Positions 34,490 through 44,147 of a stretch of DNA of 64,000 nucleotides are shown piece by piece. Below the pieces are notes generated by a model, which was not told where the DNA came from, ran no database searches, and was given only the letters and a program-made list of their open reading frames with translations. The stretch is from contig JAXQJY010000022.1 of assembly GCA_037042185.1 (NCBI GenBank), positions 620,001 to 684,000 of the forward strand. The letters run 5' to 3'. This DNA is from Sordariomycetes sp. S80-01Y. Taxonomy: Eukaryota > Ascomycota > Sordariomycetes. Position 1 is the stretch's first letter. The number at the start of each line of letters is the position of its first letter. The position numbers were made by a program, and so were the translations under genes.

Positions 34490-34838
34490 CTAACCGCAAG
34501 ACACGATGTCGGCATCATCATCACACGGATCGCCCTCGTAGTTGCACTAAGTCTTTGTCAGAAATATAGTCAGCAGCAACAGATTCAAGAACATACCGCC
34601 CCTATCTGGCATTGCTTCTTGGTGCCGCTGACGTGGCAGAGATAGTCGATGCCGCAAACCTTTTCTATATTAGCTTGCGTGTTTGAATTTGGGGTCCGAG
34701 GGGGGTGTGTCTGCTTACGCCTTCTGCTCGAGGGTTCAACTCAAGAGCTCGCTCCCGCACCAGGCGAGCAGGAATCCCTCCCGCAGCATGAGCTCCGAGG
34801 GTGGCGAGAGAAAGACTTAGAAAAGTAAAGAGTTTCAT
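34490..34838 (-). CDS. Small secreted cysteine-rich protein, 79 aa
   Basis: A three-exon gene too short for simple ORF calling: 34719-34838, 34597-34659 and 34490-34546. Donors are GTAAGC and GTATGT, and all introns are phase 0. It begins MKLFTFLSLSLATLGAHA, a clear signal peptide. A short arginine-rich stretch (PARLVRERALELNPRAEG) like a propeptide follows. The mature part of about 39 residues has six cysteines (VCGIDYLCHV, KQCQ, CNYEGDPCDDD, VSCG), enough for three disulfides. No family is recognised; size, signal and cysteine count are those of candidate effectors or antimicrobial peptides. Each cysteine-bearing exon is separated by an intron in phase 0, which favours domain-like exon evolution. 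Confidence 0.75.
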
Positions 34839-35212
34839 TTCGACTGTGCAAGATTTTTTCTATTTCGTTTTGATGAAGGCGTTTCTCTGATGTCGTTGTC
34901 GAGCTAGATGATCACGAGGCTAGGAAGATGGAAATGGACGGCGCAGGCTCGAATACTTATACTTGATTCGGTGGACGTTGAGTGACCGAGTTATTAAGGA
35001 TTGTGACAGCCGAGATTCCTAAGCTGAGACTTTGAAATTTTTGATATCATGGCTGCCTTGCTTTCCCAGTATAGGGATCCATGACCGAGATCCCTGTCCT
35101 GGACATGAGTCGGCACGTCGTGTGCAGGGTCTTTCAATCCTAACATGGGGTGAGGAAGATTTTATTCCTGTAAGATTTTAGCGCTTCAACATGACGTTCA
35201 GACAACTGGTAG
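34839..35212. promoter_or_regulatory. Upstream region of small secreted protein gene
   Basis: Contains the promoter of the minus-strand 79-aa secreted protein. A GTATAAG-like string on the minus strand lies near 34955-34965, about 120 bp upstream of its start. No gene seen. Confidence 0.4.
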
Positions 35213-35475
35213 TCAGCAAGGATCATACACCGCCAACTTGTCAAGCATTTCCTTTGCTCGGTCTTGATGTGCTTGTACTTGTTCTTGATCCGCATCTACC
35301 GCAGACGCTGTAGTGGGTGCCTGAACAAATCTTCCATTGGTGACCTTATCAGTCAATAATCAGACAGGGATAAGCTCCAGTAACGCGACAGGCACCTGGC
35401 TGACCTGGCGGCATCTGTTTCCCACGGATTGCTGTTGAGTTTGGGATCATCAGTGGAGATATTGCACAGTGCCAT
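35213..35475 (-). CDS. Small hypothetical protein, about 62 aa, two exons
   Basis: Exon 35405-35475 begins MALCNISTDDPKLN; exon 35213-35330 ends LDKLAVYDPC before TGA. The 74 bp intron (GTCAGC to GGAAG) joins them in phase. The second exon is a glutamine/alanine-rich amphipathic helix (DADQEQVQAHQDRAKEML). Upstream of the ATG the frame stays open for about 25 further codons, so more exons may exist and this may be the C-terminal part of a larger or decayed gene. No signal peptide, no family recognised. Confidence 0.33.
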
Positions 35476-35806
35476 GACTCCTGGTCGTGTCGTCCAGGGA
35501 AGATCTACCTCGGACTCGATTGCAGATCTTCGAAGTCCGAGGATCTGACAATATATTCATCTCCTTTTCTCTGTCGGAAGCTAGGTTGATGATGTCGTGT
35601 TTCTCATGTCTCCTGATGCTTGCACCTGGCTAGGAGAAGCTCGAGAAGGGATGGAATCCTAAAGCGCAGATCCATTATTTGAGAGGCGTCAGCTGTAATT
35701 AGCAGTAATTATCTAGAAACACCCAATCATCTTCACTCGAGGCCATGTATCCCGTGATACCGCGCTCATTATGGGGTTCCAGGACGTTGTACATCCAAAT
35801 CGTCTG

Positions 35807-35814
35807 TATATAAC
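35807..35814 (+). promoter_or_regulatory. TATA-like box of secreted protein gene
   Basis: TATATAAC, about 140 bp upstream of the start codon at 35953. The rest of the region 35476-35952 holds no gene I can support. Confidence 0.4.
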
Positions 35815-35952
35815 AGAGTCAGTTTTCCACTTAGCTTGAGAAATAAAGTAATTTGCGAAACTCTCGACTTTCTTTCTCTTATTCTTTAAAACAGTACTCT
35901 TATCATTGTGCAAACAAGCTTACGCCCTTTCCAGTACTCCTGATCCACCACG

Positions 35953-36676
35953 ATGAAGCTGCTTCCGCTTTTGTTGCCCTCTGTCGTAAGTCCCCGCCAG
36001 AATCATTCAGGAGTTTCATTAGCCTCAGCCGCTCAATGGAAACATCTAGGCTTTGGCTGGTGTTGCTAGTCGACAGGAAACGCCCGCTAGGGATGCGCAT
36101 GCCGGGCCACCCGGCATGCTGCTGGATCAGCGCAACGGGAGCGGTCTCGAATTTGGCCAGTGGCTCGATGAAATGGCAGCACAAGGCATCATTTCCCTCC
36201 CGGATTTGACGGGCAAGGGCGTTATGATTGCTGGCGAAGATGGCAGCTGGTATATCACCTTGAAAAACGCAGGTTGCGCCCAAATCACCGGAAATGCCGA
36301 TACTTTCGCCAAAACGCAGGAGCATTTCTGCGGTGACTTCGTTCACGGTGCGGCCAAGATTTACGCCCAAAGTATGGAGACCGATGTTTCGCAGCTTGTT
36401 TGCAACGACCATAGGATCTGCAAGCTGGGTGTCCGGGCTGTTATGAACTTCTTCAATGTCTTTAATGCGGTCGATGATATCACCGGATTTTGCAACGGCA
36501 TGTTTGACAAGCTCAACGAGGCGTGCCCTGAAGGCGGCGTGGCCCAAGTCGAAGTAGCGGATCAGGATGGCAACACCTATACGAGCGAGATTGAGTCTAG
36601 CTACAGCCTGCAGGATGATGAGGGTTGCCAGGTTAGCAACACCCAAGAGTGCTACTCGCGCGACGTCCCATCCTAG
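35953..36676 (+). CDS. Secreted cysteine-containing protein, 219 aa
   Basis: Two exons, 35953-35985 and 36050-36676, with the intron (GTAAGT to TCTAG, phase 0) inside the signal peptide MKLLPLLLPSVALAGVASR. The mature protein has a glycine-rich start and eight cysteines, spread as GCAQ, FCGD, VCNDHRICK, FCNG, ACPEG, GCQV and ECYS, with a hydrophobic core helix (VRAVMNFFNVFNAVDDITGF). I do not recognise the family. Length, even cysteine number and export signal fit an extracellular protein. It lies between two other secreted protein genes. Confident that it is a gene; function unknown. Confidence 0.82.
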
Positions 36677-37698
36677 GAGTGGACGCTAGCGCTTTTGGAA
36701 TGGGGCCGCCTCACATAGCTTACGGACCTGTGTCGGCGGTCTGGATCTGGGAGTAGACATCCCTGCCTGATTTCGAAAGATGAAAGGGGCTTAGGAGGAA
36801 AGGGGGCTTGTATGTCAGAATCTGCTGCCCAGCGGTAGATCACAATACATTTAGGATGCCATTCTTCTAGGCAGACAAACAGGGTTAATACTTTATGGAC
36901 TTGAATCCTTGAGTAATTGTCCAGAATGACGTTGAGCAGAATCCGAAGTGGCAGATCTACACCGAAGGAGCTTTGCCGTCGTGGCCGTAAGAACATGACA
37001 AGCATGATTGAGAATCCCTCAGTAGGTGGATTTTATTATTTGCCACAGCTTCCCCTGTTCTCAAATTCGTACCACCACTGGGTGATCAAACTGTTTTCGG
37101 TGCTCTTGACCGTGTGTTGGAGCGCCTTGGGTACTATTGGCAGCTTCTTTGAGACTGTCCCTTCTGATCCTGTTTGTTCGAACCTCTTGGTTCCTTGGGG
37201 GGTCATACGTGTTTTGCTCTTGGATTATGGTCATTTTTCTTCCAAAATCCTGGCCAGGGTTGGGATGTCCGAGCTCTACGGTGTTTTCGTGACAGAGGCC
37301 TCAAGCAGGAGATTTTGTCCATTGTGCAAGTACCTCTCGGTTTCAGGGTACCTATGTAATAGGAAGATCATTATGTACCATCTGTCACATATATTGTGCA
37401 GGGGCACCTTGTCTGGTGGCGGACATTAGGCAAGCTGACAGGATCATAGAGTCCGAGGTACTCTAGGGGCAGTATAGGGATGATCCCTTCTCCCTTGCAC
37501 GAGTTTGAATCATGATCTGCGGTATAGTCCAATTAATAATCCTTTGTTGCCAATAAGCACATTCCAAGAGCCAGTTTCGCATATAAAAGAGGACTTCTTC
37601 TTGTCGAAATGTCTCTTGGGTCTTGGAATATAACGAAATCTCAAAGATACAACATCTTCATATCACTTTCAAAACCCCACCTTGTCTTAGCCTCCATC
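36677..37698. promoter_or_regulatory. Intergenic region with TATA box for next secreted gene
   Basis: About 1 kb. TATAAAAG at 37582-37589 lies about 115 bp upstream of the start codon at 37699. A 170-codon open stretch at 36917-37429 is T/G-rich, lacks family features and is not called a gene. Confidence 0.5.
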
Positions 37699-38146
37699 AT
37701 GCGCTGCTCAATGCTGATTACCGTTGCTGCCGCGGCCTCCGTCTACGGGGAATGCTTCACCGGAGGCGCCAATTGGGCTTCGCAGAAGCCCAAAGCTCTC
37801 AGTCTCGCTTCGGAGGTTTGCAACGTCAAGTTTAGTAAAAAGGAGTTCTTTGCTGGCGAGGCGGAACTCGGTGCCTGCTACGACATTGGTGACGGCAAGA
37901 TCGCGAACTTCAACCTCATGTACATCGGTTCCGACGCCACTAGAACGCCCACTGGAGCTGAATGCTACGATGGATTCCAGAAGGAGATCAATGGCTGCGA
38001 GTTCGGCGGTGGCAGCGAGTACACCAACTGGAGATATACGTAAGTCAACCTTTCTGACAGAGAGCCTGGTCTGCGCGTCTGCTCTTTTCGGTAAAACCTT
38101 CTAACTCAATGCTAGTGCCGATCCGAACGAAGGGGTTTGCGCTTAG
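37699..38146 (+). CDS. Small secreted cysteine-rich protein, 123 aa
   Basis: Two exons, 37699-38039 and 38116-38146; GTAAGT donor, GCTAG acceptor, split threonine codon. The signal peptide is MRCSMLITVAAAASVYG. The mature part starts ECFTGGANW and has six cysteines (ECF, EVCNV, GACYD, AECYDGF, NGCEF, GVCA). The CYDGFQKEINGCEFGG block with a following W/Y resembles fungal small secreted proteins of unknown role. The last exon adds only ten residues but supplies the sixth cysteine, which supports the splice. An in-frame ATG at 37609 would put a non-signal leader in front and is rejected. Confidence 0.82.
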
Positions 38147-38403
38147 TCGGAAATCTTGTTGCAGTGATGGTATTCGGCAAGACTGGAGTAGTGCTTTCAG
38201 GAGGTATCTAAAAAGGTTCCATCAAGTAAAATGAAAAGGCCTCAGCTTCGCATATCAGCGGGAAGATTGGGTGAAGGTGCTAGCCGAAACGTAGACGGTC
38301 AATATCAACTACGTAACGTTTGACCTAAGACAAACCCGAAAAGAGGACTTGAGTTCGAATCAATTTAGTGATGCATGATTGCTAATATTTACACGAAGTT
38401 CCT

Positions 38404-40073
38404 CTAAGCCATGACCCTGAAGATGGGATATTCGTCACCCTCCTCCATCGGCACAATGTTGAAGCTGACGTAGCTATCAATGTTCTCCGGCTCAAGCGCC
38501 ACCATGGCCAGAGCAGCATTCTTCTGCCTCGTGCTCACCAGGAAGCTCCCCTCGGGCAGCTCCAACTCCTTCTCCTCAGCCTCAGCGGTGGCCGTCACGC
38601 GGATGACACCCTCGTAGTACGACGAGTCAATCTCGGCGCTCGTGATGGTCAGCGCCTCAACCGTGCCGGAGAAGGGCTTGTCGAGAGTCTCAACTTGGAG
38701 ACCCGCGACGCGCAGACGCTCGGCAAGACCGGCCCATGCAACGGGGATGAGGTAGGCCTCAGGGCGGGAGCGGGTCAGATTGGCGAGGGCCGGGGTTGTG
38801 CTCGCGAAGCGCACAGGGGGGCGAACGGCGGACCCGTTGTTGACGTCAATCATGTAGAAGGGTCGGATGTAGGACTCGCTGTAGTCGGTGATGACAACGT
38901 CATCTCCCGAGTTGATAAATTCTTCAATACCGCCCTCGACCGTCTTGAAGACCTTGTCGGCGTTGTCGGCAGCAGTCTGAACAATGCTGTTCATCATGGT
39001 GAGACCGGCAGCGGTTCGGCGCTGGAATTGCTGGTCTGCAATGCCGATACCGCGCATCTCGAGCAGGAACACGATGGCCTGAGTGAGACCCATGGCGTTG
39101 CGGCCAATCTTTCCGTCTGTGCCAGCCTCGGCGAAGTCGGCGACAAAGTCAGGGTCGGAGGATGACCTGCCGGTCACGTAAGGCTCAGCACGAAGACCGG
39201 CCTCTTCCATGTCGTCGCCGATGTTCTTGGCGAAGAGCTTCTCAGACAGCTCGCGGATGTCACCGTTGATGTTCAGGTTCTTGGCGGCAGAGTACAGGCC
39301 GTCCGAGCCAGGCACGTACTGACCCTCGCCGTACTGGCTTCCGGCACCGTACTCGTGCATGTCAACGACGACGTGGGGTGCGTACTCGGAGAACAGCATC
39401 TTGATGTCCCTCGTCTGCTGCCTGGCCAGCTTGATGTGATCGCGGTTAGGATCGAAGTTGGTCGCCAAGGTGCGCTGGAAGTAGAAGACACCGTCTGGGT
39501 TGTAGCGCGGCAGCATCACGATCTCGACCTTGTCCAGGATTTCCATGGCCCACTCCTCGTTGGCGTCGAACTTTCCGAGCAGGGCCTGGACGGCCTCGTC
39601 ACCCGCGGGCTCATTGCCGTGGACAGCGCCCTGGATCCAGACGCGGACCTTGTCGGTGGAGTTGTCGCTTCTGCGCTTCAGGCAGCTGCCCTTACCGGTG
39701 GAGAGGTGGACGTAGGGGAACGAGCGGTGCTCTTCGGAGGTGAAGTTGGCAGTCTTGTACGTCATGTAGTCGTTCTTGTCCGCCAGGTCTTGGAGGAATT
39801 GCTCTGCTTGGTGTCAGCCAACGCTCGTCAAAAGGTTGTGTGCTATTTACCCATGTCTTCCTGCGAGGAAGGCCCCTGGGTTCCGTCACTGAAACCAGGC
39901 TGACGAATATCGGGTGTCAAGAAGGCCGGCGACAGCAACTCAATGTCATCCACGCTCGGGAATGCGCTGTCTACAGTCTCGCTATCCTTGTTGGTGGTGA
40001 CATGGTTGTATCCGTACTTGACGGCGCTCACCACAGAGGCGAGGCCAAACAGAAGCCCAGTGCTGGATCTCAT
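38404..40073 (-). CDS. Secreted M14-type metallocarboxypeptidase-like protein
   Basis: About 540 aa in two exons, 39851-40073 and 38404-39803 (47 bp intron, GTAAAT to AGCAG, phase agrees). It begins MRSSTGLLFGLASVVSAVK, a signal peptide. Zinc ligands are His and Glu of HGNEPAG at about 136-139 and His of VVVDMHEYG at about 224. RYNPDG follows the substrate-binding pattern of M14 enzymes, and the Glu in FLLEMRG is a candidate general base. The 200-residue C-terminal part is an added beta-rich region (ITSAEIDSSYYEG...). It would trim C-terminal residues from extracellular peptides. The gap of 257 bp to the secreted protein gene on the other strand holds nothing. Confidence 0.9.
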
Positions 40074-41249
40074 CTTGGACTGATCGTTTCAGCTGCAATC
40101 ACTGGTGACATGAAGAGGATAGACCAAAGACAGGCAGACCCCAAAGGCCGTTGCCTTGTCTTATGTACTCCCGCGCACCCGTCGCAAACCGTTTGGTGAC
40201 ATCTCTTGGAGACCACCACCCAAGCGGGCAGACGACGTAATACCTAATTCGCTATCTGGCAGAAGGGCAAGGGTGAGAGGTCTCCAATTGATAATTCTCC
40301 CCCGCTTCCCCTCATTTCCCGGTAGTCCAGCTGCCTGTTTGAGTAACGCCGCCAAGTTGGAGGCTTGCGAGTTTCAATGGGTCTTTTGTGCTGCTGGTGC
40401 TAGTTCCGGGATTCGGGGGCGGGAGATTATGCTTGGTTTTATGGTTGATTGGGCTGTTGGCGTCCGACCTTGCGGTATCAGTTGGCGGGATGTGTTACTG
40501 CCAACTTGGAAGAACCAGTCATTGCGCTCGTTTACACAGCTGATGATCAACGGTTCTCATCAGCGCAGTGTTCAAAGACACACCTCCCTCAATGTTATGT
40601 AAAAGGCGGCGCTCTCCTTCTCATGACGCACCGTAACTCCACCAGTTCATCACTGCGCGGCATTCAACGGCGGGTACCATGTGCGGATCCGGCCCTGATA
40701 AGATCGATACCGATACCGAAACCCGACATCGGACCATCGCTTCTTCGGACACCCGCCGACGACGCCCTGCGCTTCCGCAAGTCTGCTTCGTTTAATCACC
40801 CGCAGTGTGCGAATGCGCCGGCGGAGTCTCCGTTCGGATCCGTCGCATCGGCCAGCTGGATATAGACGACCAGGGGCTGGCTGTGAGAAGACCCGCTCCC
40901 TCGTGGCTCGAATGGCTAATTGCTCAGCATCGGTCTTTCAATTCACAACGTCTATAGTATCTCCTCATTTTGATTTCTTGCATCACCCTTCCCTGAATTT
41001 CCGCTCCGAGCGGGCCTTCGAAAGTGATTCCACTCCATCTTCAATCCTCTTCCCTTGAACCTGGCGGTAGGGATGCGGTCAATCGCCGTGGTTGACCTTC
41101 GCCCTGAGGAAATCGCCAGAAGAAGACGTCGTTCGTTGTGCATAGCCTCAATCCTGGCTCCGTAGTGTTTGCAGCTCTGTTTGAGATCCGCCTTAGCGGT
41201 CGCTTCCAAGATACTGCGGCGCATGTTGCCCATGTCGAATCCCAACATC
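40074..41249. other. Intergenic, 1.2 kb
   Basis: Carries the promoter of the carboxypeptidase and the 3' region of the YAR1-like gene. Short overlapping ORFs only; no gene supported. Confidence 0.4.
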
Positions 41250-41866
41250 TCAAGCAGCCTTCTCGCCTTCACCCTGCTTCTTCTCCTCGTCGCTCCCAAT
41301 ATCAACGCCTTCAGCCGCAGCACTTAAGCCCTCCTCCTCATTGTTCTTCTCCAGCATCCCCGCAAAGCTCAAGAAGTACTGCGCAACGTCCTCCTTGTCG
41401 TTGAAACGCGCCAGATCAAGGGGTACGTAGTTCTGCTCATTCGCCAACGCAGGCGTCGCGCCGTGCTCGAGGAGCAATTTGATGACGTCCAGGTGCCCTC
41501 CTAGAGCGGCCCAGTGGAGGCCTGTGTTTCCGTGTTCGTTGACATCGTCGAGGAAGGCTTTTTTTTCTTCCTTCGGACGGGCGTCGAAATGTGTAATAAG
41601 TTTCCGTACGGTGTCTAACATGAGCGTCAGCCCAGTTGTTTCTCACACGCTCAAGGCAAAAACATACCCAAATGGCCATTTCCTGCCGCCATGTGCAACG
41701 TAGTGGACTTGTTGCTCTCATCCTTGGCCGCAGTCAAGATCTCAGCAGCGGTGGCCTTTTCCCTCTCCGCTAGCTCCTTCAGCGTCGCCTCCAGATCAGT
41801 GTCCTCGCCCGCGCGAGCAAAGTAAATGAGATCATCGATCTCATCCTCTGTAAGTTTGGGCGCCAT
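41250..41866 (-). CDS. YAR1: Ankyrin-repeat protein, YAR1-like
   Basis: About 187 aa in two exons, 41668-41866 and 41250-41614 (53 bp intron, GTATGT to GTTAG). It begins MAPKLTEDEIDDLIYFARAGE, followed by two to three ankyrin repeats: STTLHMAAGNGHLDTV, NTGLHWAALGGHLDVIKLLLEHGA and YVPLDLARFNDKEDVAQYFL. The tail is acidic (GSDEEKKQGEGEK). Size, repeat layout and acidic end match yeast Yar1, a chaperone of ribosomal protein Rps3. The gap 41867-42116 downstream holds nothing. Confidence 0.82.
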
Positions 41867-42116
41867 TGTTGCTGTGGTGAGTGCGATGTTGACGTTGATG
41901 AGGGTATCGATGAAATTTTGATCAGGGTCTGGTGAGGGGACTGTGCAAAGGGTGTACCCCGCACTTTTGACACTGTGAGGCCGTACCCAACTGTCCCTGT
42001 TCCATCACTGACGCTTTACTCCTGCACCAGCATCGATATCATATAATTAATGCTTGCTCTTTCAAGTTTTCGAATTATATTCTTCAACATCTTGTAGAGT
42101 CAGCTTGCGTCGATCT

Positions 42117-43666
42117 CTAAGCGGCCCTCAAGAACGCACTCATTTCGCCGTCCAACCACTCTACCAAACTCCCCGCCTCGTCCAGCCACTGGATCTCAGC
42201 CTTAACACCCAGCATCAGCAAGGCCCTGAGCTCTTGCATTAGTTCTGCCTGCCCTCCATCCACCGAGTCTGTGTCCGAAAGCCTGATTAACATCCCAACG
42301 GCCACCTTGCGATCCCTATTCGAAAGTTGAGTGATCGGTTCGCGTGAAGTGGTGGATGAGATGCGGCTGCTCTGACTCGAGCTCGAAGGGGAAGAGGTGC
42401 CTCTTGGATGAAACTTAACTGATGATCTTGCTGCTGTAGCTCTATCGTCTCTCTGCTGACTTGGGGTCGATTGTGATACCCCTTCATGATATGCAGGTGC
42501 AGGTAATGAAGTCAGGCCTGGTACAACAGCGCTGGGCATGCCCGTCTGGCTGATCCTGATACCGAGCCAGTGAATTTTGAGACTTTGTGAGCCTCCAAAT
42601 CCGTGAGAGCCATCGCGATAGCAGCGGACTATGTTCATCCCATCCGGGTCGCAGTCAACCAGTACCATGGTGGGGAGGGTAGCATTTTGCTCCTGGAGGT
42701 GACGTAGAAATAGTAGAGTCAAGTCATCCGGATACCCCTTGGCCTACCGCGGTCAGCGACGTTTCAACGATGTGCGCAGCTAAAGCTGAACATACAGTGA
42801 CCAGCAGACCCGGGCCGCAAAAGGAGCTGGCCCAAAACTTGGACGAGCAAAGAGATTGAAAGACGGCCTGCGCCGGTTAGAATGATTTTCTAGCTGTCGC
42901 AAACCATGGCTTACATCTTTTTCAACGACTAGGATCCAGTTGATCTCTGAAGTATCAACTCCGCTGATGCTCCTTGTCATGGGAACAGATAACCCCTGCT
43001 TCAGTCAGCATTCAGCCAGATATCGGTACATCTTCTCTTACTGTGTGTGTATCTGATGCATCAACAATAGTACCGTCGTCCAGCTCAACAACTAACGGTC
43101 CTGCAATGAGCCCTTTCGAGGTGGCGACTATGTTCAAGTCATCCCGACGAGCATCGAGCGTTGTGGCAATGCGGTCGACCAAGCCATCGACCGTTCTTTG
43201 AGACTGAAATAACACTTGATGTTGGTAGTATATGTGTCTGAAAGTCCTTAGCTTATAATTTGGAACGTGGGCACTCAAGTTATGTTCGAACCTCTTCGTC
43301 AAGATCTCCCCAGACACCAAGGCATCGTGAGACAGCTGCAGGATAAGCAGAATCCGGGCTTTGGAATTAGTCTTGTTTCCTCTTCAGTATTAATGCATTT
43401 CACTCTCACTGCTTACCAAACTTCGTCGCCTCTTGCTCGGTTTTCCCCGGGAAGCAGACCTTTTCCTATGCAGGTCTCTCGCTACCACTGGGCCGGCCTC
43501 TTGGTTTGCAAGCAATTGTCAAAGTCATTTCATCTCTTGCCACCAAAGAGTCAAGTACGGCCTCAAGGATGGTTTCGATCCGCGTGATAATCTCTCCTGG
43601 CGTCGCAACTTGTAAGGCACTCCTCTCAATTACGGCGGCAGAGGCGTCCCTCCGTTGATGGGCCAT
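42117..43666 (-). CDS. SPO11: Meiotic DNA double-strand-break protein Spo11 (topo VI A family)
   Basis: Spo11 cuts DNA by a topoisomerase-like transesterification to start meiotic recombination. Exons by splice phase: 43417-43666, 43292-43379, 43042-43237, 42915-42995, 42796-42867, 42117-42743. They give about 437 codons. Marks: VCFPGKTEQEATKF, ARILLILQLSHDALVSG, TKRHIYYQHQVLFQSQ with the catalytic tyrosine pair, ATSKGLIAG, WILVVEKDAVFQSL (Toprim Glu), LLVTAKGYPD and LVDCDPDGMNI (Toprim DxD). A TAG at 43466-43468 interrupts the first exon between RGRPSGSERPA and EKVCFPG, with the frame conserved on both sides. A premature stop, a sequencing error or an unusual splice (donor GTACTT or GTGGCA in the first exon to the CATAG at this stop) are possible. 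The C-terminus has a serine-rich insertion of about 50 residues. Confidence 0.83.
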
Positions 43667-44147
43667 TGTTGCAACAGCTACACAGCCCGAAGTACAGAGT
43701 CGTATCGTGGGTGGTAGCGGTCTCACGTGTCTAGAAAGTCGTACGATTTCCGACATTGGCATTGCATGTGTCTGAAAGTTCCGAGATTCCACGTAGGACG
43801 GGTCACCAGAGGAGCTTCCATTTCAAGAGATTTGTTCGTCGTGTTCCGGGTAGCTGCGACCCACGAAGTCGGGGGCGAGGAAGGACCGACGATCATTACG
43901 ATTTGGTTGCTCAAGCCGGGGTAAAACGCAGGGGCCGGCCCCACCATCCCAGATTCCCCTGCAGCACTTCGAGATTTAATCAGACCATTTTCTCTACATA
44001 GTGACGCCAGGCGACTGCTCAGCCCCCCTTCGCTCGAATAGAAGAGACAGACAAGGCCCCTGCCCGTCGAGAGGGCTTACATCCTCAATTGCCGACTCCA
44101 CGATTCGACGCTGCTTCCGGACGCTCCACACCGAAGCTTCACCGACT
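43667..44147. promoter_or_regulatory. Divergent region between SPO11 and ERG7
   Basis: About 480 bp. On the minus side the frame stays open for about 40 codons upstream of the chosen SPO11 start (to 43792), so SPO11 may begin earlier. No TATA box recognised. Confidence 0.4.

Noticed and set aside
36917-37429. 170-codon open frame between secreted protein genes
   Set aside because: T/G-rich, no splice or family support, and located in the likely promoter region of the next gene.
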